DNA from: Prorocentrum cordatum
Taxonomy: Eukaryota > Sar > Dinophyceae > Prorocentrales > Prorocentraceae
Assembly (NCBI GenBank): GCA_963575745.1
Contig: CAUYUJ010016060.1
Span: 1,857,444-1,892,443, forward strand
Reading direction: 5' to 3'
Length of the DNA: 35,000 nucleotides
In this document: positions 1-10,075 of the stretch, one piece after another
How the letters are laid out: each line of letters opens with the position of its first letter
Position numbering within the stretch: the first letter of the stretch is position 1
Translations under genes and position numbers: made by a program
Notes under the pieces: model-generated
What the model was told of the DNA's origin: nothing
Database searches by the model: none
The model's input: only the letters and a program-made list of their open reading frames with translations

Positions 1-550
1 GAATGGATGGAGGCGGAGGAAGAGGCACGATGAGGGATGACGAGGGAGGTGGGCGCTGGCTGAAACGCTGCCTCAGTGGGCAAACGATGACCAGGCAGGG
101 TGCGAGAGGGTGGCGCGAGAAAGGTAAACCACGGACGCGCTGGAACAATGATGAGGGGAGTTGAGGGACAGGGAGAGGGGAAGGAAGATATATGACGAGG
201 AGGTATTGGCCATACGGAATGAGGAGGAAGAGGAGGAGGACGGGGTAGGCGCCGAAGAAGACGAAGAGGAACATTGACCTCTCGACGCCCTCCCCGTGCG
301 GGGGTATCACCCGAATCGAATACCGCGGGTCGCCCCGCATCTTCGGAGCTGGAATACTCAACCTTCCGCTCGGATGCGGACGGTGAAAAAGGGGGTGAGG
401 GGAACAGGATGCAAGACAAGGGTGGACCTAAACGATGTTTTGGCGATTTCGTGGGCCGTTTTCGTTTCGATTTCGTTTGGCGTTAAAGGGCGGATTGAAG
501 ACAACACGAGGGAAAACGACAACAAAACTAAAATGAACAACGCCGTTTAG
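1..550. other. no recognisable gene; purine-rich DNA
   Basis: The first 260 bases are rich in G and A (GAGGA-type words) and the rest is mixed. Short open frames exist on both strands but none reads like a protein. The words around 525-565 loosely resemble 4990-5035 (an AATGA..AACG.AGCCGT-like stretch followed by a CAGCCCTG-like or GAGCCCTG word), so part of this may be an old dispersed repeat. Confidence 0.4.
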
Positions 551-670
551 GTTCAGCCCTGATGCAAGATGGGGGCGGGAGCGGGGCTCGAGCTAAACAG
601 TGTTGCTCGTTTTCGTGGGGGTGCAGTTCTCTTCCCACCCGCGCCGCACCCGCGTCTCACACACTCGCCC

Positions 671-723
671 TCCTCCTCCCTCCTCCTCCTCCTCCTCCTC
701 CTCCTCCTCCTCCTCCTCCTCCT
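671..723. repeat. (TCC)n microsatellite
   Basis: Nearly pure TCC repeat of about 53 bp. It produces artificial poly-Ser, poly-Pro and poly-Leu frames on one strand and poly-Gly and poly-Arg frames on the other. Confidence 0.95.
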
Positions 724-740
724 TTCTCCATCACCGAGGA

Positions 741-1010
741 GCAACACATGCATTGCACGTCCCCTGTACATACAACCGCGCGCATGCACACACATCGCAT
801 ACACACCATGCAACGATAGTGCACACCTGCCGTGTACACTGCATCATACACTCACGACGTGTGCACCACATGCTGGGCACCCGCATGGGACACACGTCTA
901 GCTACAGCCGCACACGTATCATTCACGTGACACAGACTGGGCACCCACATGGGACACACGTCCACATGCAGCCGCACACGCATCATACACATGAAACGCA
1001 CCCCATACAA
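741..1010. repeat. CA-rich degenerate repeat with a 64-bp tandem duplication
   Basis: The region is rich in ACAC, CATG and CGCACAC words. Within it a 64-bp unit beginning CTGGGCACCC is present twice in tandem, at 873-936 and 937-1000, with scattered mismatches. Confidence 0.7.
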
Positions 1011-1050
1011 CGCATGACAACCTCAAGGAAATGCAATGTGGGTGGTATCC

Positions 1051-1960
1051 CTATCCGTGTCGGGCTCGCAAAGCGTGGCAAGCACAACTGTTTCTCGACA
1101 CCAGAGGGGGTGCGCAGGGAGTGGACTCTCAGTGCGGCCTCTATGCGTGCCAGGGTCGGAGAGCGTGGCAAGCGTGGCATTTTCTCGACACCAGAGGGGG
1201 TGCGCACGGGGTGGTCTCTCAGCGCGGCCTCTATGCGTGTCAGGCTCGGAGAGCGCGGCAGGCGTGGCACTTTCTCGGCGCCAGAGAGGGTGCGCAGGGG
1301 GTGTTCCCTCAGAGCGGCCTCTATGCGTGCTAGGGTCGGGGAGCGTGGCAGGCGTGGCGTTATCTTGACACCAGAGGGGGTGCGCACGGGGTGTTCCCTC
1401 AGCGCGGCCCCCATGCGTGCCGGGGTCGGGGAACATGGCAGGGGTGGCACTTTCTCGACACCAGATGGGGGTGCGCAGGGAGTGTTCCCTCAGAGCGGCC
1501 TCTATGCGTGCTAGGGTCGGAAAGCGTGGCAGGCGTGGCACATTCTCGACGTCAGAAGGGGGCGTGCAGGGGGTGTTCCCGCAGGGCGGCCACATATGCG
1601 TGCCATCGGTCGAAGAGCGTGGCAGGCGTGACACTTTCTCGACACCAGAGGGGGTGCGCAAAGGGTGGTCTGTCAGCGCGGCCCCTATGCGTGCCAGGGT
1701 CGGAGAGCGAGGCAGGCGTGGCACTTTCTCGACGTCAAAAGGGGGCGTGCAGGGGGGGTCCCTCAGCGCGGCCCCATATGCGTGCCATCGGTCGGAGAGC
1801 GTGGCAGGCGTGACACTTTCTCGACACCAGAGGGGGTGCGCACGGGGGGGGGTCTCTCAACGCGGCCTTTACGCGCGCCAGGGTCTGAGAATGTGGCAGG
1901 CGTGGCACTTTCTGGGCGCGCAGGGGGGGTCTCTCAGCGCGGCCCCTAGCGGGGAAGGCG
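1051..1960. repeat. 90-bp minisatellite, about ten copies
   Basis: The word CTATGCGTGC or a close variant recurs at 1141, 1231, 1321, 1411 and 1502, then near 1594, 1685, 1775 and 1869, which gives a 90-bp period with occasional one- or two-base slips. Each unit also holds TTTCTCGACACCAGAGGGGG and a CAGCGCGGCC-like word. Because 90 is a multiple of three, long frames stay open on both strands and look like repeat proteins. The slips of one or two bases break any common frame, which argues against coding. Confidence 0.92.
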
Positions 1961-2591
1961 CGGCGCTTTCTCGTCGGGGCAATAGAAGTCCACGACAAAC
2001 GCAGGTGTCGAGGTTAGCATTGACAAGTTGCGCACTTGCGAGGCAGCTATGGTGAAGCGCGAATTTAATGATTGCCGCCGGCAATTGAAACATTGGGGTT
2101 CTGATGCGCTTCTCTACAGGTCCGACGAACTGCTCCATCAAGGAGGGGGCGACGATGCCCGAAGGCAGTGCTCAACGAGATACCTGCTGGACCCTTCAAC
2201 CGGCCGGTTCCCCGCTGATCAGCCGAGGGAATCGGGAGAGGGTGATGGCTCGCCGTTGGTGAATGTTCAGCGGGTCGGCGACGTCGGCGACGCGGGCGCT
2301 CCGTGCCCGCGCAGGCCGCGCCCGTGAAGTCCGCGGCCGCGCAGGCCTTCGCCCTCCGCGGCCCCCGGCAGTTCTGCTTGCTACCTCTGTTCGTTCCACG
2401 GGCCCCCCTCGCATCTGGCTGGCGGAGACGGGCCGCCGCTGGACAGAAGGACCCTGGTCGCAAGGCCTGCATGAATCAATTCAGCTCGAGAACTCGTCGT
2501 CAAAAGCACGCGACAGAAATTGCCTGGCGCGGGGAATTCGCAGCCAAGCGAGCTGCAGATCTGGGGTGCGGGCCGTCGAGGAGGGGCGACG
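1961..2591. other. GC-rich sequence without a recognised feature
   Basis: Single-copy-looking sequence after the 90-bp array. It includes a CG-rich stretch at about 2270-2350. Several frames are open but none shows a recognisable domain. Confidence 0.35.
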
Positions 2592-3110
2592 ATGCCGACT
2601 TGTGGCAGGCGCTTTACAGGCGCTCTACGGACGCTGGATCCCACGGAGTGGATGTACCCGCCCTTCGCCTGTTCGCACTGCAGTCTGACATGATCGGCGG
2701 AGCTAGCGCCCAGTCCTACGGGGAGGTGAGCGACGTCGCCCCGCGGGGAAGGACCTTTCGAGCCGCCGCTGAGCATCGCGGCGCCGACTCAATGCGCGAC
2801 GTGCAAGGCACCAAGCGCGACAGGAAGCCATGGCAGAGTGGCGGGATGTGGCGAAGTTCCTCTACCCAGCTGACCAGGAGAACAGCGCCCCGACCCCATC
2901 AGGATCAAGCGCGTCACGCAAGTCCTCGCTGCCTGGGCGAACTTCAGAATTATGGGCCTCGCCCGCGCGGGCTCGTTCTCGTTCTCGAAGGAGAGAGTTT
3001 TCGATTTCTTCGCGTCGAGCTTCTACCTGACGCCCGCGTGCGTGCCTCACCTCGGGAAGGCGAGCGACCTCGGCGCCGCGGTGCAGGCTCTGATCCTTAG
3101 CGAGCCCTGA
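2592..3110 (+). pseudogene. coding-like stretch, frame-broken, not recognised
   Basis: Three short frame segments read like real protein. One starts at 2592 (MPTCGRRF..., with C-x2-C pairs, one of them in FACSHCSL). Another starts at 2830 (MAEWRDVAKFLYPADQENSA). The third runs from about 2892 to the TGA at 3108-3110 and contains VTQVLAAWANFRIMGL, FSFSKERVFDFFASSFYL and LGAAVQALILSEP. The change from the 2830 frame to the 2892 frame needs a one-base shift near 2890. The cysteine pairs suggest a zinc-binding fold, but no family was recognised. It could be a decayed gene, exons separated by introns, or part of an old mobile element. Confidence 0.35.
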
Positions 3111-3509
3111 AGGCTTCGGGACGTGTGGAACCAAACCAGCGCGCCGTTCCGCACAGTTGTTCTGGCACCGCGAGTCCCATGTTTCATCCGACTGCGTTTT
3201 GGGCAACGGCCCTGGGCTTCCGCTGGACTTTCCGATTCAGTGTTCGGTTCCTACGGCCAGCGGCTCCAGTCGCTTGGTGACGACGCGTTTTGGAGACAGT
3301 CTTCGCCCCGACCCCCTGCCCCAGATTCACGGGGCTTTGTTGCGTCGAGAGCGCGTTGCGTCTGCGTCTGCCAGGCGGGAGATTCTTCGCAGCGGCGAGG
3401 CTGACCTGATGCCGCTCCGTCAGTGCCTGAGGCGCAACGTCCTCGCCTGAGCCTGAGACGATCTCTGATATTGCTCCGCTCGGGCTTAGTCCCAAAGGCC
3501 CTTCAACTC
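3111..3509. other. no clear feature
   Basis: GC-rich sequence. A frame ending at 3450 (with VASASARREILRSGEADL) is mildly protein-like and could continue the decayed stretch upstream, but there is no supporting motif. Confidence 0.25.
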
Positions 3510-4035
3510 GAGCAGTCGGGCGTGCGCCTGGAGTTTTGCCATCGAAAGGCTTCGCCACTCGCAGTGCCCAGAAGCTTCCCGCCAAAAGGGGACCATTCTG
3601 GGAGACGGCCCTCGGTAACCCCGTTGCCCCCTGCTCCCCTGGAAGCGGTCCTCAGTGACCGTTTCGGCTTTACTTCCATGAGAAAACCGCCGTCGGTGAC
3701 CCCTCCCTTCTTGCCTCGCGTCTGACGCGGCCCTCGATCCTCTCCAGCGCATGCAAGTCCGAGGGCCTTCCTTCCTGAGCGGTCCGGCGTGCGCCTGGAG
3801 ACTTTCAATTGAAAGGCTTCTCCACACGCAGTGACCAAAGGATTTCTGTCAATGGGCGACTCAGGCAACTTGCATCATCGCGCATCACTAAATGGCCGAC
3901 AAAGACAGGGAGTGTTCGGATATGGGTACCGGTCCATCCATAGGTGACTCTCTTGCATCCCGTTGTGTTTTGGTCAATGGCCCTCGGTGACCCTACGGCC
4001 CCTGCTCCCCTGGAAACGGCCTCCGGTGATCTCCA
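3510..4035. repeat. local direct duplication, two diverged blocks
   Basis: The block around 3515-3566 (GCGTGCGCCTGGAG, then GAAAGGCTTC and CGCAGTG) recurs at about 3782-3832. The block at about 3604-3648 (GGCCCTCGGTAACC, CCTGCTCCCCTGGAA) recurs at about 3979-4018 as GGCCCTCGGTGACC and CCTGCTCCCCTGGAA. The spacing between copies is about 266 bp for the first block and about 375 bp for the second, so the duplicate has been rearranged. Confidence 0.7.
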
Positions 4036-4187
4036 TCGTTGCTTGCCCCACCCCCACCTTACAGACGACCCTCGATGAGCTTCTCGCTTTGCCTGATGCC
4101 ACGGAGGATGCGGTTCTGAACATCTTTCTTCTGAGTCCCAGGTGCGCCGCGACACGCGTCCGTGGATAAGGGAACACCGGCGCCCTG

Positions 4188-4410
4188 CTATCCGTGATGG
4201 TTGTTCAGGGCGTAGCAGGCGTGGCATATTCTCGACGCCGTAGGGGGTTGCGCAAAATGTGGTTTCTGGGGCGGCTGCTATCCGTGACGCTCGTCCAGGG
4301 CATGGAGTGGCATCTTCTCGACACCTGAGGGGGTGCGCAAGGGGTGGTTTCTGAGGGCGGCCGCTATCCGTGACGCTCGTCCAGGGCATAGCAGGCGTGG
4401 CATACTCTCC
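4188..4410. repeat. diverged distant copies of the 90-bp minisatellite
   Basis: The word CTATCCGTGA occurs at 4188, 4278 and 4364, a spacing of 90 and 86 bp. The units carry GGCGTGGCATATTCTCGACG-like and GGGGGTGCGCAA words, matching the units at 1051-1960. The family was therefore once larger, or a fragment of it was copied 2-3 kb away. Confidence 0.8.
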
Positions 4411-4474
4411 CTGGCCCCCGCCCTGCTCTCCTGGGATCATGGGTCGTCTCAGGCTTTTGCGTTTTCTGCGTTTC

Positions 4475-4645
4475 GGGGCGTCTTGGGGTCTTTGTAGGGC
4501 CTCTTGGGGCCATCTTGGGCCGTCTTGGGGCCATCTTGGACCGTCTTGGGGCCATCTCGAGCCGTCTTGAGGCCTTGTTGGGCCCCAAGGGGGCCAACAG
4601 GCCCAACTCATTGATTTTCTTTCGGTTTTGGTAGGTTTTTGAAGC
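4475..4645. repeat. GGCC/CTTGGGG short tandem repeat with shared flank
   Basis: A ~21-bp unit (CTTGGGGCCATCTTGGGCCG and variants) is repeated about four times at 4500-4575. It is followed by CAACTCATTG, a T-rich stretch and TTCGGTTTTGG near 4605-4635. The same flank (CAATTCATTG, TTCGGTTTTGG) is found at 11093-11130 next to a similar repeat in opposite polarity. A related word set (CATCTTGGGGTCATCTTGAG) lies at about 15920-15940. Confidence 0.75.
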
Positions 4646-5220
4646 GCAGGAGGGAGGGGCCACTTTGGGTCGGGGGCCCCCTTCTGGGTACATTCCATTC
4701 TGCAACGCCCAGGCCCCAATTTTCCCAGCCAGCTGGCGGGGTCAAAGCAACGAGTAGCAAGTATAGCCCAGGCTTTTACCCTTTCTGGGCCCCCTCAGGG
4801 CACTCAGGCTCTCAAGGCTTGACTAGCGCCACGAACTGTATCGGCGAAGCAGCGGCCACCAGCATCATTCTCGCAAGTTTCACGTTCGCTATCATCAAGC
4901 CAGACATACAAGTATATGGGGATCCTCGGTAGCTTACTTTTCTGATTCCTTCGTTTTCCTTATGCCTGTGCTGCGAATCGAAATCATAATGAGAACGAAG
5001 CCGTCAAACCACTGTTTAGCTTGAGCCCTGGGGAGGAGAAGGAATGATGATAAGGACGGGGAAGGGAGGAGGACCAAGGATGGGATTTGCGTGGACCTGG
5101 CTGGCCGCCGCGGTCAACGTGGGAAAGATCGAAGAGGACATGGAGGATCGAGGATAGAGGTCGGAGAAGGAGGATGTGGAAGATATAAGGGAAAAAGGGA
5201 GCGTCGAGGAGGGAGGAAAA
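4646..5220. other. no gene recognised
   Basis: Mixed sequence with moderate GC. The stretch near 4984-5035 resembles 525-600. From about 5036 it becomes purine-rich and leads into a GGA tract. Confidence 0.35.
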
Positions 5221-5274
5221 GGAGGAGGAGGAGGAGGAGGAGGAGGAGGAGGAGGAGGAGGAGGAGGAGGAGGA
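5221..5274. repeat. (GGA)n microsatellite
   Basis: Pure GGA repeat of about 54 bp at the end of a purine-rich lead-in. It is the source of poly-Gly, poly-Arg and poly-Glu frames here, which are not genes. Confidence 0.95.
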
Positions 5275-5552
5275 GTAACGAGGAGGAGCGCCGATCCCCA
5301 GGCGACCGACGGTGACTGTACTGGAACCAGGTCTCGCCACCTGGTCCTGGTGTGCAGGGAACCTGGTGGAAGAGAAGCACGGGCACGAGCAGGAGCAGCA
5401 TGTCTTTGACGTTTTGTTTTTTCGTGCTGGGGATACAATCCGCTCGAAAAACCCTCGGGGACAACATGCTGACGTGTTTTGAGCCGCCTCCAGCCGTGGA
5501 CACGAGGAGCCATCTCGAAACCAAACAAACATAACTTGAAACTTCATTATTA

Positions 5553-5606
5553 TCCTCCTCCTCCTCCTCCTCCTCCTCCTCCTCCTCCTCCTCCTCCTCC
5601 TCCTCC
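5553..5606. repeat. (CCT)n microsatellite
   Basis: Pure CCT repeat of about 54 bp, in opposite orientation to the GGA tract 280 bp upstream and of equal length. A short CTG/CTC mixture follows at about 5629-5660. Confidence 0.95.
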
Positions 5607-5753
5607 CTGCCCCCCCGCTGGACGAATCCTGCTCCTGCTGCTGCTGCTCCTCCTCCAATGGGTGCCTCCCGTGAGGCGTCTTGACCGCGGCTGGTATCCG
5701 GTAGCAGGACACTCCTGCACGGGAGAGTGGGGTATCGGGTGACGCTGGCGAGG

Positions 5754-6030
5754 AGGGAGGAGGAGGAGGAGGGTAAACGAGGACGGAGGAGGAGGCGGAG
5801 GAGGAGAAGGAGGAGGAGGAGGAGAAGGAGGAGGAGGGGGAGGAAGAGGAGTGGGAAGAGGATGTATGAGGGCGGCGGCCGGCTGGCTGGCCGGGGCTCT
5901 TGGGGTCGAGGAGTCGGAGCGGGGACGGGGAGGAGTAGGAGGAGGTGGAGGAGGAGGAGGACGACGACGAGGAGGAGGAGCAGGAGGAGAAGGAAAAGGG
6001 GGAGGAGGGGGAGGAGGAGGAGGAGGTAGA
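5754..6030. repeat. imperfect GGA-rich tract
   Basis: GGA and GGAGAA units interrupted by a ~75-bp GC-rich segment near 5860-5935. It ends about 65 bp before the stop codon of the minus-strand coding region at 6095-7817. Confidence 0.9.
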
Positions 6031-6094
6031 TAGAGCGGCATTGGGGGGCAAGGCAGTGCATTCGGCCGCAAGGATGGGCCCCCGCCGTCGCCGC

Positions 6095-7817
6095 TCAGAG
6101 CGGCACCTTCATTGCGATCCCGGCGCCACGCACGCCGATCGCCTTGCCGAACGAGGCGTAGTCGTATCGGCCATCCGATATTCTCATGCTCGTAGTCATA
6201 GCCCTGCCCACCACGCAGCCAGCATGTCCTCCATGACTCCCGTTGGTGGTGTGCCCGTCTTCGCCGTAGCTCCCACTTGGATCGGCGCTCGGTGGATGCT
6301 GTCCTTGGTGTTGCACTGCTGCTTCAGCTCCTCTGGCGGAACCTCCTCGGCCTCCGCGTCGGTCCTGAGCCCCCGCTCGTTATACAGTGTGATATTCGCG
6401 AGGTAGCTGTCATCGCACTTGCTGATCTTCAGGTGTTTCACTTTGCAGTGGTCGGTCGCCACACTGAACTGGTCCACTGACTCCCCGTGTTCTGTGAAAC
6501 TGCTCTGGGTGTTGGCGCCCACTTCCGCGGGGCAGAGGGACGAAATAGGCGAGTGACCCTTGCCCGTCTTCTTGTAGTTGTCCGCGTAGAGCGTTCTGCA
6601 GGCTCGGAGCGCCTTGATCACGTGGGTCTGCACCGACATCGGATACGTGCTGTAGACGGCGGAAACGACCCACGCGAGCTGCTGTGAGTTGGCCAGCACT
6701 TGCTTGATCTTCACCGTGACCAACTTCTGCAGCCTGTGGTCGCCCTTGGTCTGGTAGGCTACTCCTCCTCGTTGTTGGCGTCGTGAGGGTAATTCGCGAC
6801 ACCGATGAGGCCAGCGGCCTTGAGCATGTGGAGGTAAAGGTGACCACGGCTTGGACTTGCACTGACGCGGTCTGTAGAAGCAGCGCCCGAAGGGGGGCAG
6901 CATGTGGAGTATGCACAAGCCGAGGAGCTGGGGCTTGCCGTTCTTCTTGTCGATGGTGAAGCACTGGATGTGGTGGGCGTAGAGAGGGGCGAAGCCGACG
7001 CGGTACGCGTGGTTACGGACTGGCTCGGCGCTCTCCTGCGCGAGGGGGGCCTCAGCGAGCTCGTCAACGTAGCCCACGCCTGACGACTTCGGCTTCTGCT
7101 TGGTGAAGTAGGTGGGCAGGAAGGTCATCTGGAAGATCTCGGCGGGCAGTCTCCAGTCTGGCACGGGGGCGCACGTCTTGAGATACTTGATGCGCTTAAT
7201 GCGCCTGCGTCGCCGATCACGTTGCTAAACTTGGCGGGAGGCAGTCCGCCCTGGCCGTAATGGTCGTTCAGGTCAGGGCCGTTGATCGACGTGCTCCTGG
7301 TGGGCTTCGCGTGCTGGGTCTGGTTGATCCACTTGAGCTCCTCGTTGATCGTCTTGACCCGAGCGTGGTGGCGCATGGCGAGCCCTGACCGTGGAGTAAG
7401 AGACGCAACAGCGAACTTCATGTCGAGACCTCCTCGCTGAAAGCGAACTGCCCCTTCACGTCCTTGAATGCTCGGTGGCGGGCTGGGGGGCGCGGTCACG
7501 TACTCGAGGCGGTAGAGGTAGCTGATCGCGCTGGCCACGCCCTCTTGATTGTAGGCGAAAGGGCCGCTGCCGTAGCACCTCGCGACGGAGCGGTGCAGGT
7601 AGGTCTGGGGCTGGTCGTCGGGGCTGGTGAGGGCGAGCTGCCTCCCATGAGTGGCTGGTAACGTGGTAACGTCGACGGCGCTGAACTGTCTCTCCAGCTG
7701 CAAGCTGCTCGGTGGCGCGACCGTGCTGAGCGGGTTATACACACCCCGTCGCAGTAAAATCATCCAGAAGAACGCGAGCGAGGGAAATATGGATGGCCAG
7801 CCACGCTGGCATATCAT
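6095..7817 (-). pseudogene. unrecognised protein-coding region with several frameshifts
   Basis: This is the best candidate for a non-transposon protein gene. Reading on the minus strand from an ATG at 7817, the frames give protein-like blocks in order: PFAYNQEGVASAISYLYRLE; AFKDVKGQFAFSEE (frame shift near 7460); KTINEELKWINQTQ; RIKRIKYLKTCAPVPDWRLP (shift near 7205); NHAYRVGFAPLYAHHIQCF; HLYLHMLKAAGLIGVANY (shifted locally at about 6855-6765); KIKQVLANSQQLAWVVSAVY; and YDYASFGKAIGVRG up to a stop at 6095 (shift near 6205). Codons favour third-position G or C. Summed over frames it would be about 570 residues. No signal peptide, membrane segment or known catalytic motif was recognised. About five single-base shifts point to a pseudogene, though assembly errors or short introns are possible. 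No function is proposed. Confidence 0.6.
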
Positions 7818-7900
7818 GAAGGGTGCCCTGGGGGCGGAAGCTGCTCTGCGTGGGGTGCCTGCTGGGCCGCGAAGAAAGGGGCTAGAGCAGGAAACGGCGG

Positions 7901-8091
7901 TTGAGGAGGAGGAGGAGGAGGAGGATGCGGAGGAGAAGGAGGAGAAGGAGGAGGAGGAGGAGGAGGATGCGGAGGAGAAGGAGGAGGCGGAGGAGGAGGA
8001 GGAGGAGGAGGAGGAGGAGGGGAAGGAGGATGAGGAGGAGGAGGAAGCGGAGGAGGCGAAGGAGGCGGAGGAGGAGGATGAGGAGGAAAAG
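7901..8091. repeat. GGA-rich microsatellite tract
   Basis: About 190 bp of GGA with GCGGAGGAGAAG-type interruptions. It lies just upstream (in the gene's direction) of the minus-strand coding region, so that region is bracketed by purine tracts on both sides. The poly-Glu frame through it is an artefact. Confidence 0.95.
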
Positions 8092-8470
8092 GGGCGAGGT
8101 CGGTCGGCGATGGAAGGGCGTGAGTGCCAAGGGAGTGCAGGGGAGAATTAGCACTAGACGAGATACGATATCCGCCGCCGCCCCCCAAACACCTTGCTGG
8201 AAGCCACAGAAGCTGCGCGGATGAGGCGTCAGCAGCCGATACGCCCAACTCTCTGTTCGCAACGTTGCATCCTCCCTTGAGGCTCAGCTACTTCGCAGCC
8301 GTGGTCAGCTGGCCACCAATTGTTCGAGCACCAGGCTGCTCAGTCTCTCAGGAGGTGAGACACTCTAAATTTCCACGAGCGCGCGCAACCCCCTCGGCTC
8401 GAAAGCAGCGTCTCGCCACGCTCGGCTGACCATTCCCTCATCGCCTGGGCGCTGCCTGGGCGCATGTCGA
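8092..8470. other. no feature seen
   Basis: Mixed-composition spacer between the GGA tract and the 42-bp array. No open frame reads like a protein. Confidence 0.35.
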
Positions 8471-8915
8471 AACTAATGGATCCGCACTCTCGAGGCCACG
8501 AGCCCCTGTTGAAGCGTTTCGTCCGCGCTCCCGAGGCACCAGTCCATCCGCGTTCCCGAGGCCACGATCCTTTGCAAAAAGCGTTGGTCCCGCATTCCCG
8601 AGGCCACGATCGCTAACAACACGAGTGTGGTCCGCGCTCCCGAGGCCACGATGCCTCAAACGAACAGGCAAACATCCACGCTCCAGAGGCCACGACCGCT
8701 CGAAAAAGACAAGGGGTCCGTGCACCCGAGTCCGCGATCCCCGGTGGAAAACATTCGTGCGCGCTCCCGAGGCCACGATCCCCGATGTGAAGAATTGGGT
8801 CCCTGCCCCTGAGGCCACTACACATTGCACGATTAAAAACAAGTACCCGAACATGATTGCGTTCGTTCGTAGCACGCGATGGGTCCGCGCTCCCGCGGCC
8901 ACTGCCCTGACGAAG
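8471..8915. repeat. 42-bp minisatellite with conserved core and variable linker
   Basis: A ~24-bp core close to TCCGCGCTCCCGAGGCCACG starts at about 8481, 8522, 8547, 8588, 8631, 8675, 8717, 8758, 8800 and 8884. The usual spacing is 41-44 bp, with one short step of 25 and one double step of 84. The 17-20 bp linkers differ strongly from one another but are often A-rich and often end in GGTCC. On the minus strand the cores read as repeated GLGSA- or SGAR-like words, which is a by-product. Confidence 0.85.
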
Positions 8916-9178
8916 AACCAATGGGTCCCCTGTTCGCACTCGCCAGCCGCCCAGCCAGCCTTCCGGGTCGGACGAAAGGGAGAGGGATAGGAAACGGGGG
9001 GGCGTAGCGAACCAGCTCACGTAGCTGAGTCTCCCAGCGCCTCCAGGCGCCGAAGGCGCCCAAGTGTCGAGGAAAGCGCCAGGCGGCGAAAGCGAAACCG
9101 AGCGATTCATACCTATACGACCACTCTTCGGGTTATAAGGAGGTTGTGGGGGGGAGAGGGGGGGGAACCAACGTCTGA

Positions 9179-9775
9179 CTCAATCGATCCCACTATCGAT
9201 CTCACTCAACGGGACACCACGGGACACCACGGGACACTTGTCGATCCCACTATCGATCTCACTATCGATCTCACTCAAAAGGACACCACGGGCCACCACG
9301 GGACACCGCGGGACACCTCTCGATCTCACTATCGGCCTCACTATCCATCTCACTATCGATCTCACTCAACAGGACACCATAGGACACCGCGGGACACCGC
9401 GGGACACCTCGGGGCACCACATCGATTTCACCCAACGGGACACCACGGGACACCACGGGACAACTATCGATCTCATTATCGATCTCACTTTTTGGGGCAC
9501 CACGGGACACCTCGGGGCACCACATCGATCTCACTATCGATCTCACTCAACATGACACCACGGGACACCACTGGACAACACGGGACACCAGTCGATCTCA
9601 CTATCGATCTCACTTTTTGGGGCACCACGGGACACCACGGGACACCTGAGGGCACCACATCGATCTCAGTATCGATCTCAGTGTCGATCTCAATATCTAT
9701 CTCAGTATCGAACTCACTCAACGGGACACGATGGGACACCACGGGACACCACGGGACACGACGGGACACCGCGAA
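9179..9775. repeat. composite minisatellite of a 10-mer and a 12-mer
   Basis: Two short units alternate in blocks: GGACACCACG (10 bp) and TATCGATCTCAC (12 bp). Blocks of two to four 10-mers are separated by blocks of one to four 12-mers, in irregular order, and some blocks share a TTTTTGGGGCACC variant at the junction (about 9489 and 9613). Confidence 0.93.
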
Positions 9776-10075
9776 CCACCGCTGGACGGACGGACGGACG
9801 GGCGGGCGAGAGAGAATCATTTGTCTTGACTTCGCCCTAGCAACGGCGGACACCACGGGACACCACTGCACACCACGGGACACCGCGGGACACCGCGAAC
9901 CACCGCCACACGGGCGGGCGGAAGAGAATCATTTGTCTTGACTTCGCCGTAGGGACGGCGGACACCACGGGACACCACGGCACACCACGGGACACCGCGG
10001 GACACCGCGAGCCACCGCCATACGGGCGGGCGAAGAATCATTTGTCTTGACTTCGCCCTAGCAGCGGCGGGTTCA
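9760..10075. repeat. ~110-bp higher-order repeat, about three copies
   Basis: The word TTGTCTTGACTTCGCC occurs at 9821, 9933 and 10042, spaced 112 and 109 bp. Each unit contains several GGACACCACG-type 10-mers followed by CGGGCGGGCG and the TTGTCTTGACTTCGCC block. The 10-mer array to the left has thus been incorporated into a longer amplified unit. Confidence 0.9.

Noticed and set aside
1051-1960. Repeat protein genes on both strands
   Set aside because: Open frames are due to the 90-bp period being divisible by three. Units slip by one or two bases and several overlapping frames look equally good.
4984-6071. Ser-, Pro-, Leu- or Gly-rich long frames
   Set aside because: They are translations of GGA/CCT tracts on either strand, without independent coding signal.
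8471-8915. CRISPR array
   Set aside because: Core copies vary, spacing is not constant, there are no cas genes, and the surroundings are eukaryotic repeat DNA. Kept as a minisatellite.
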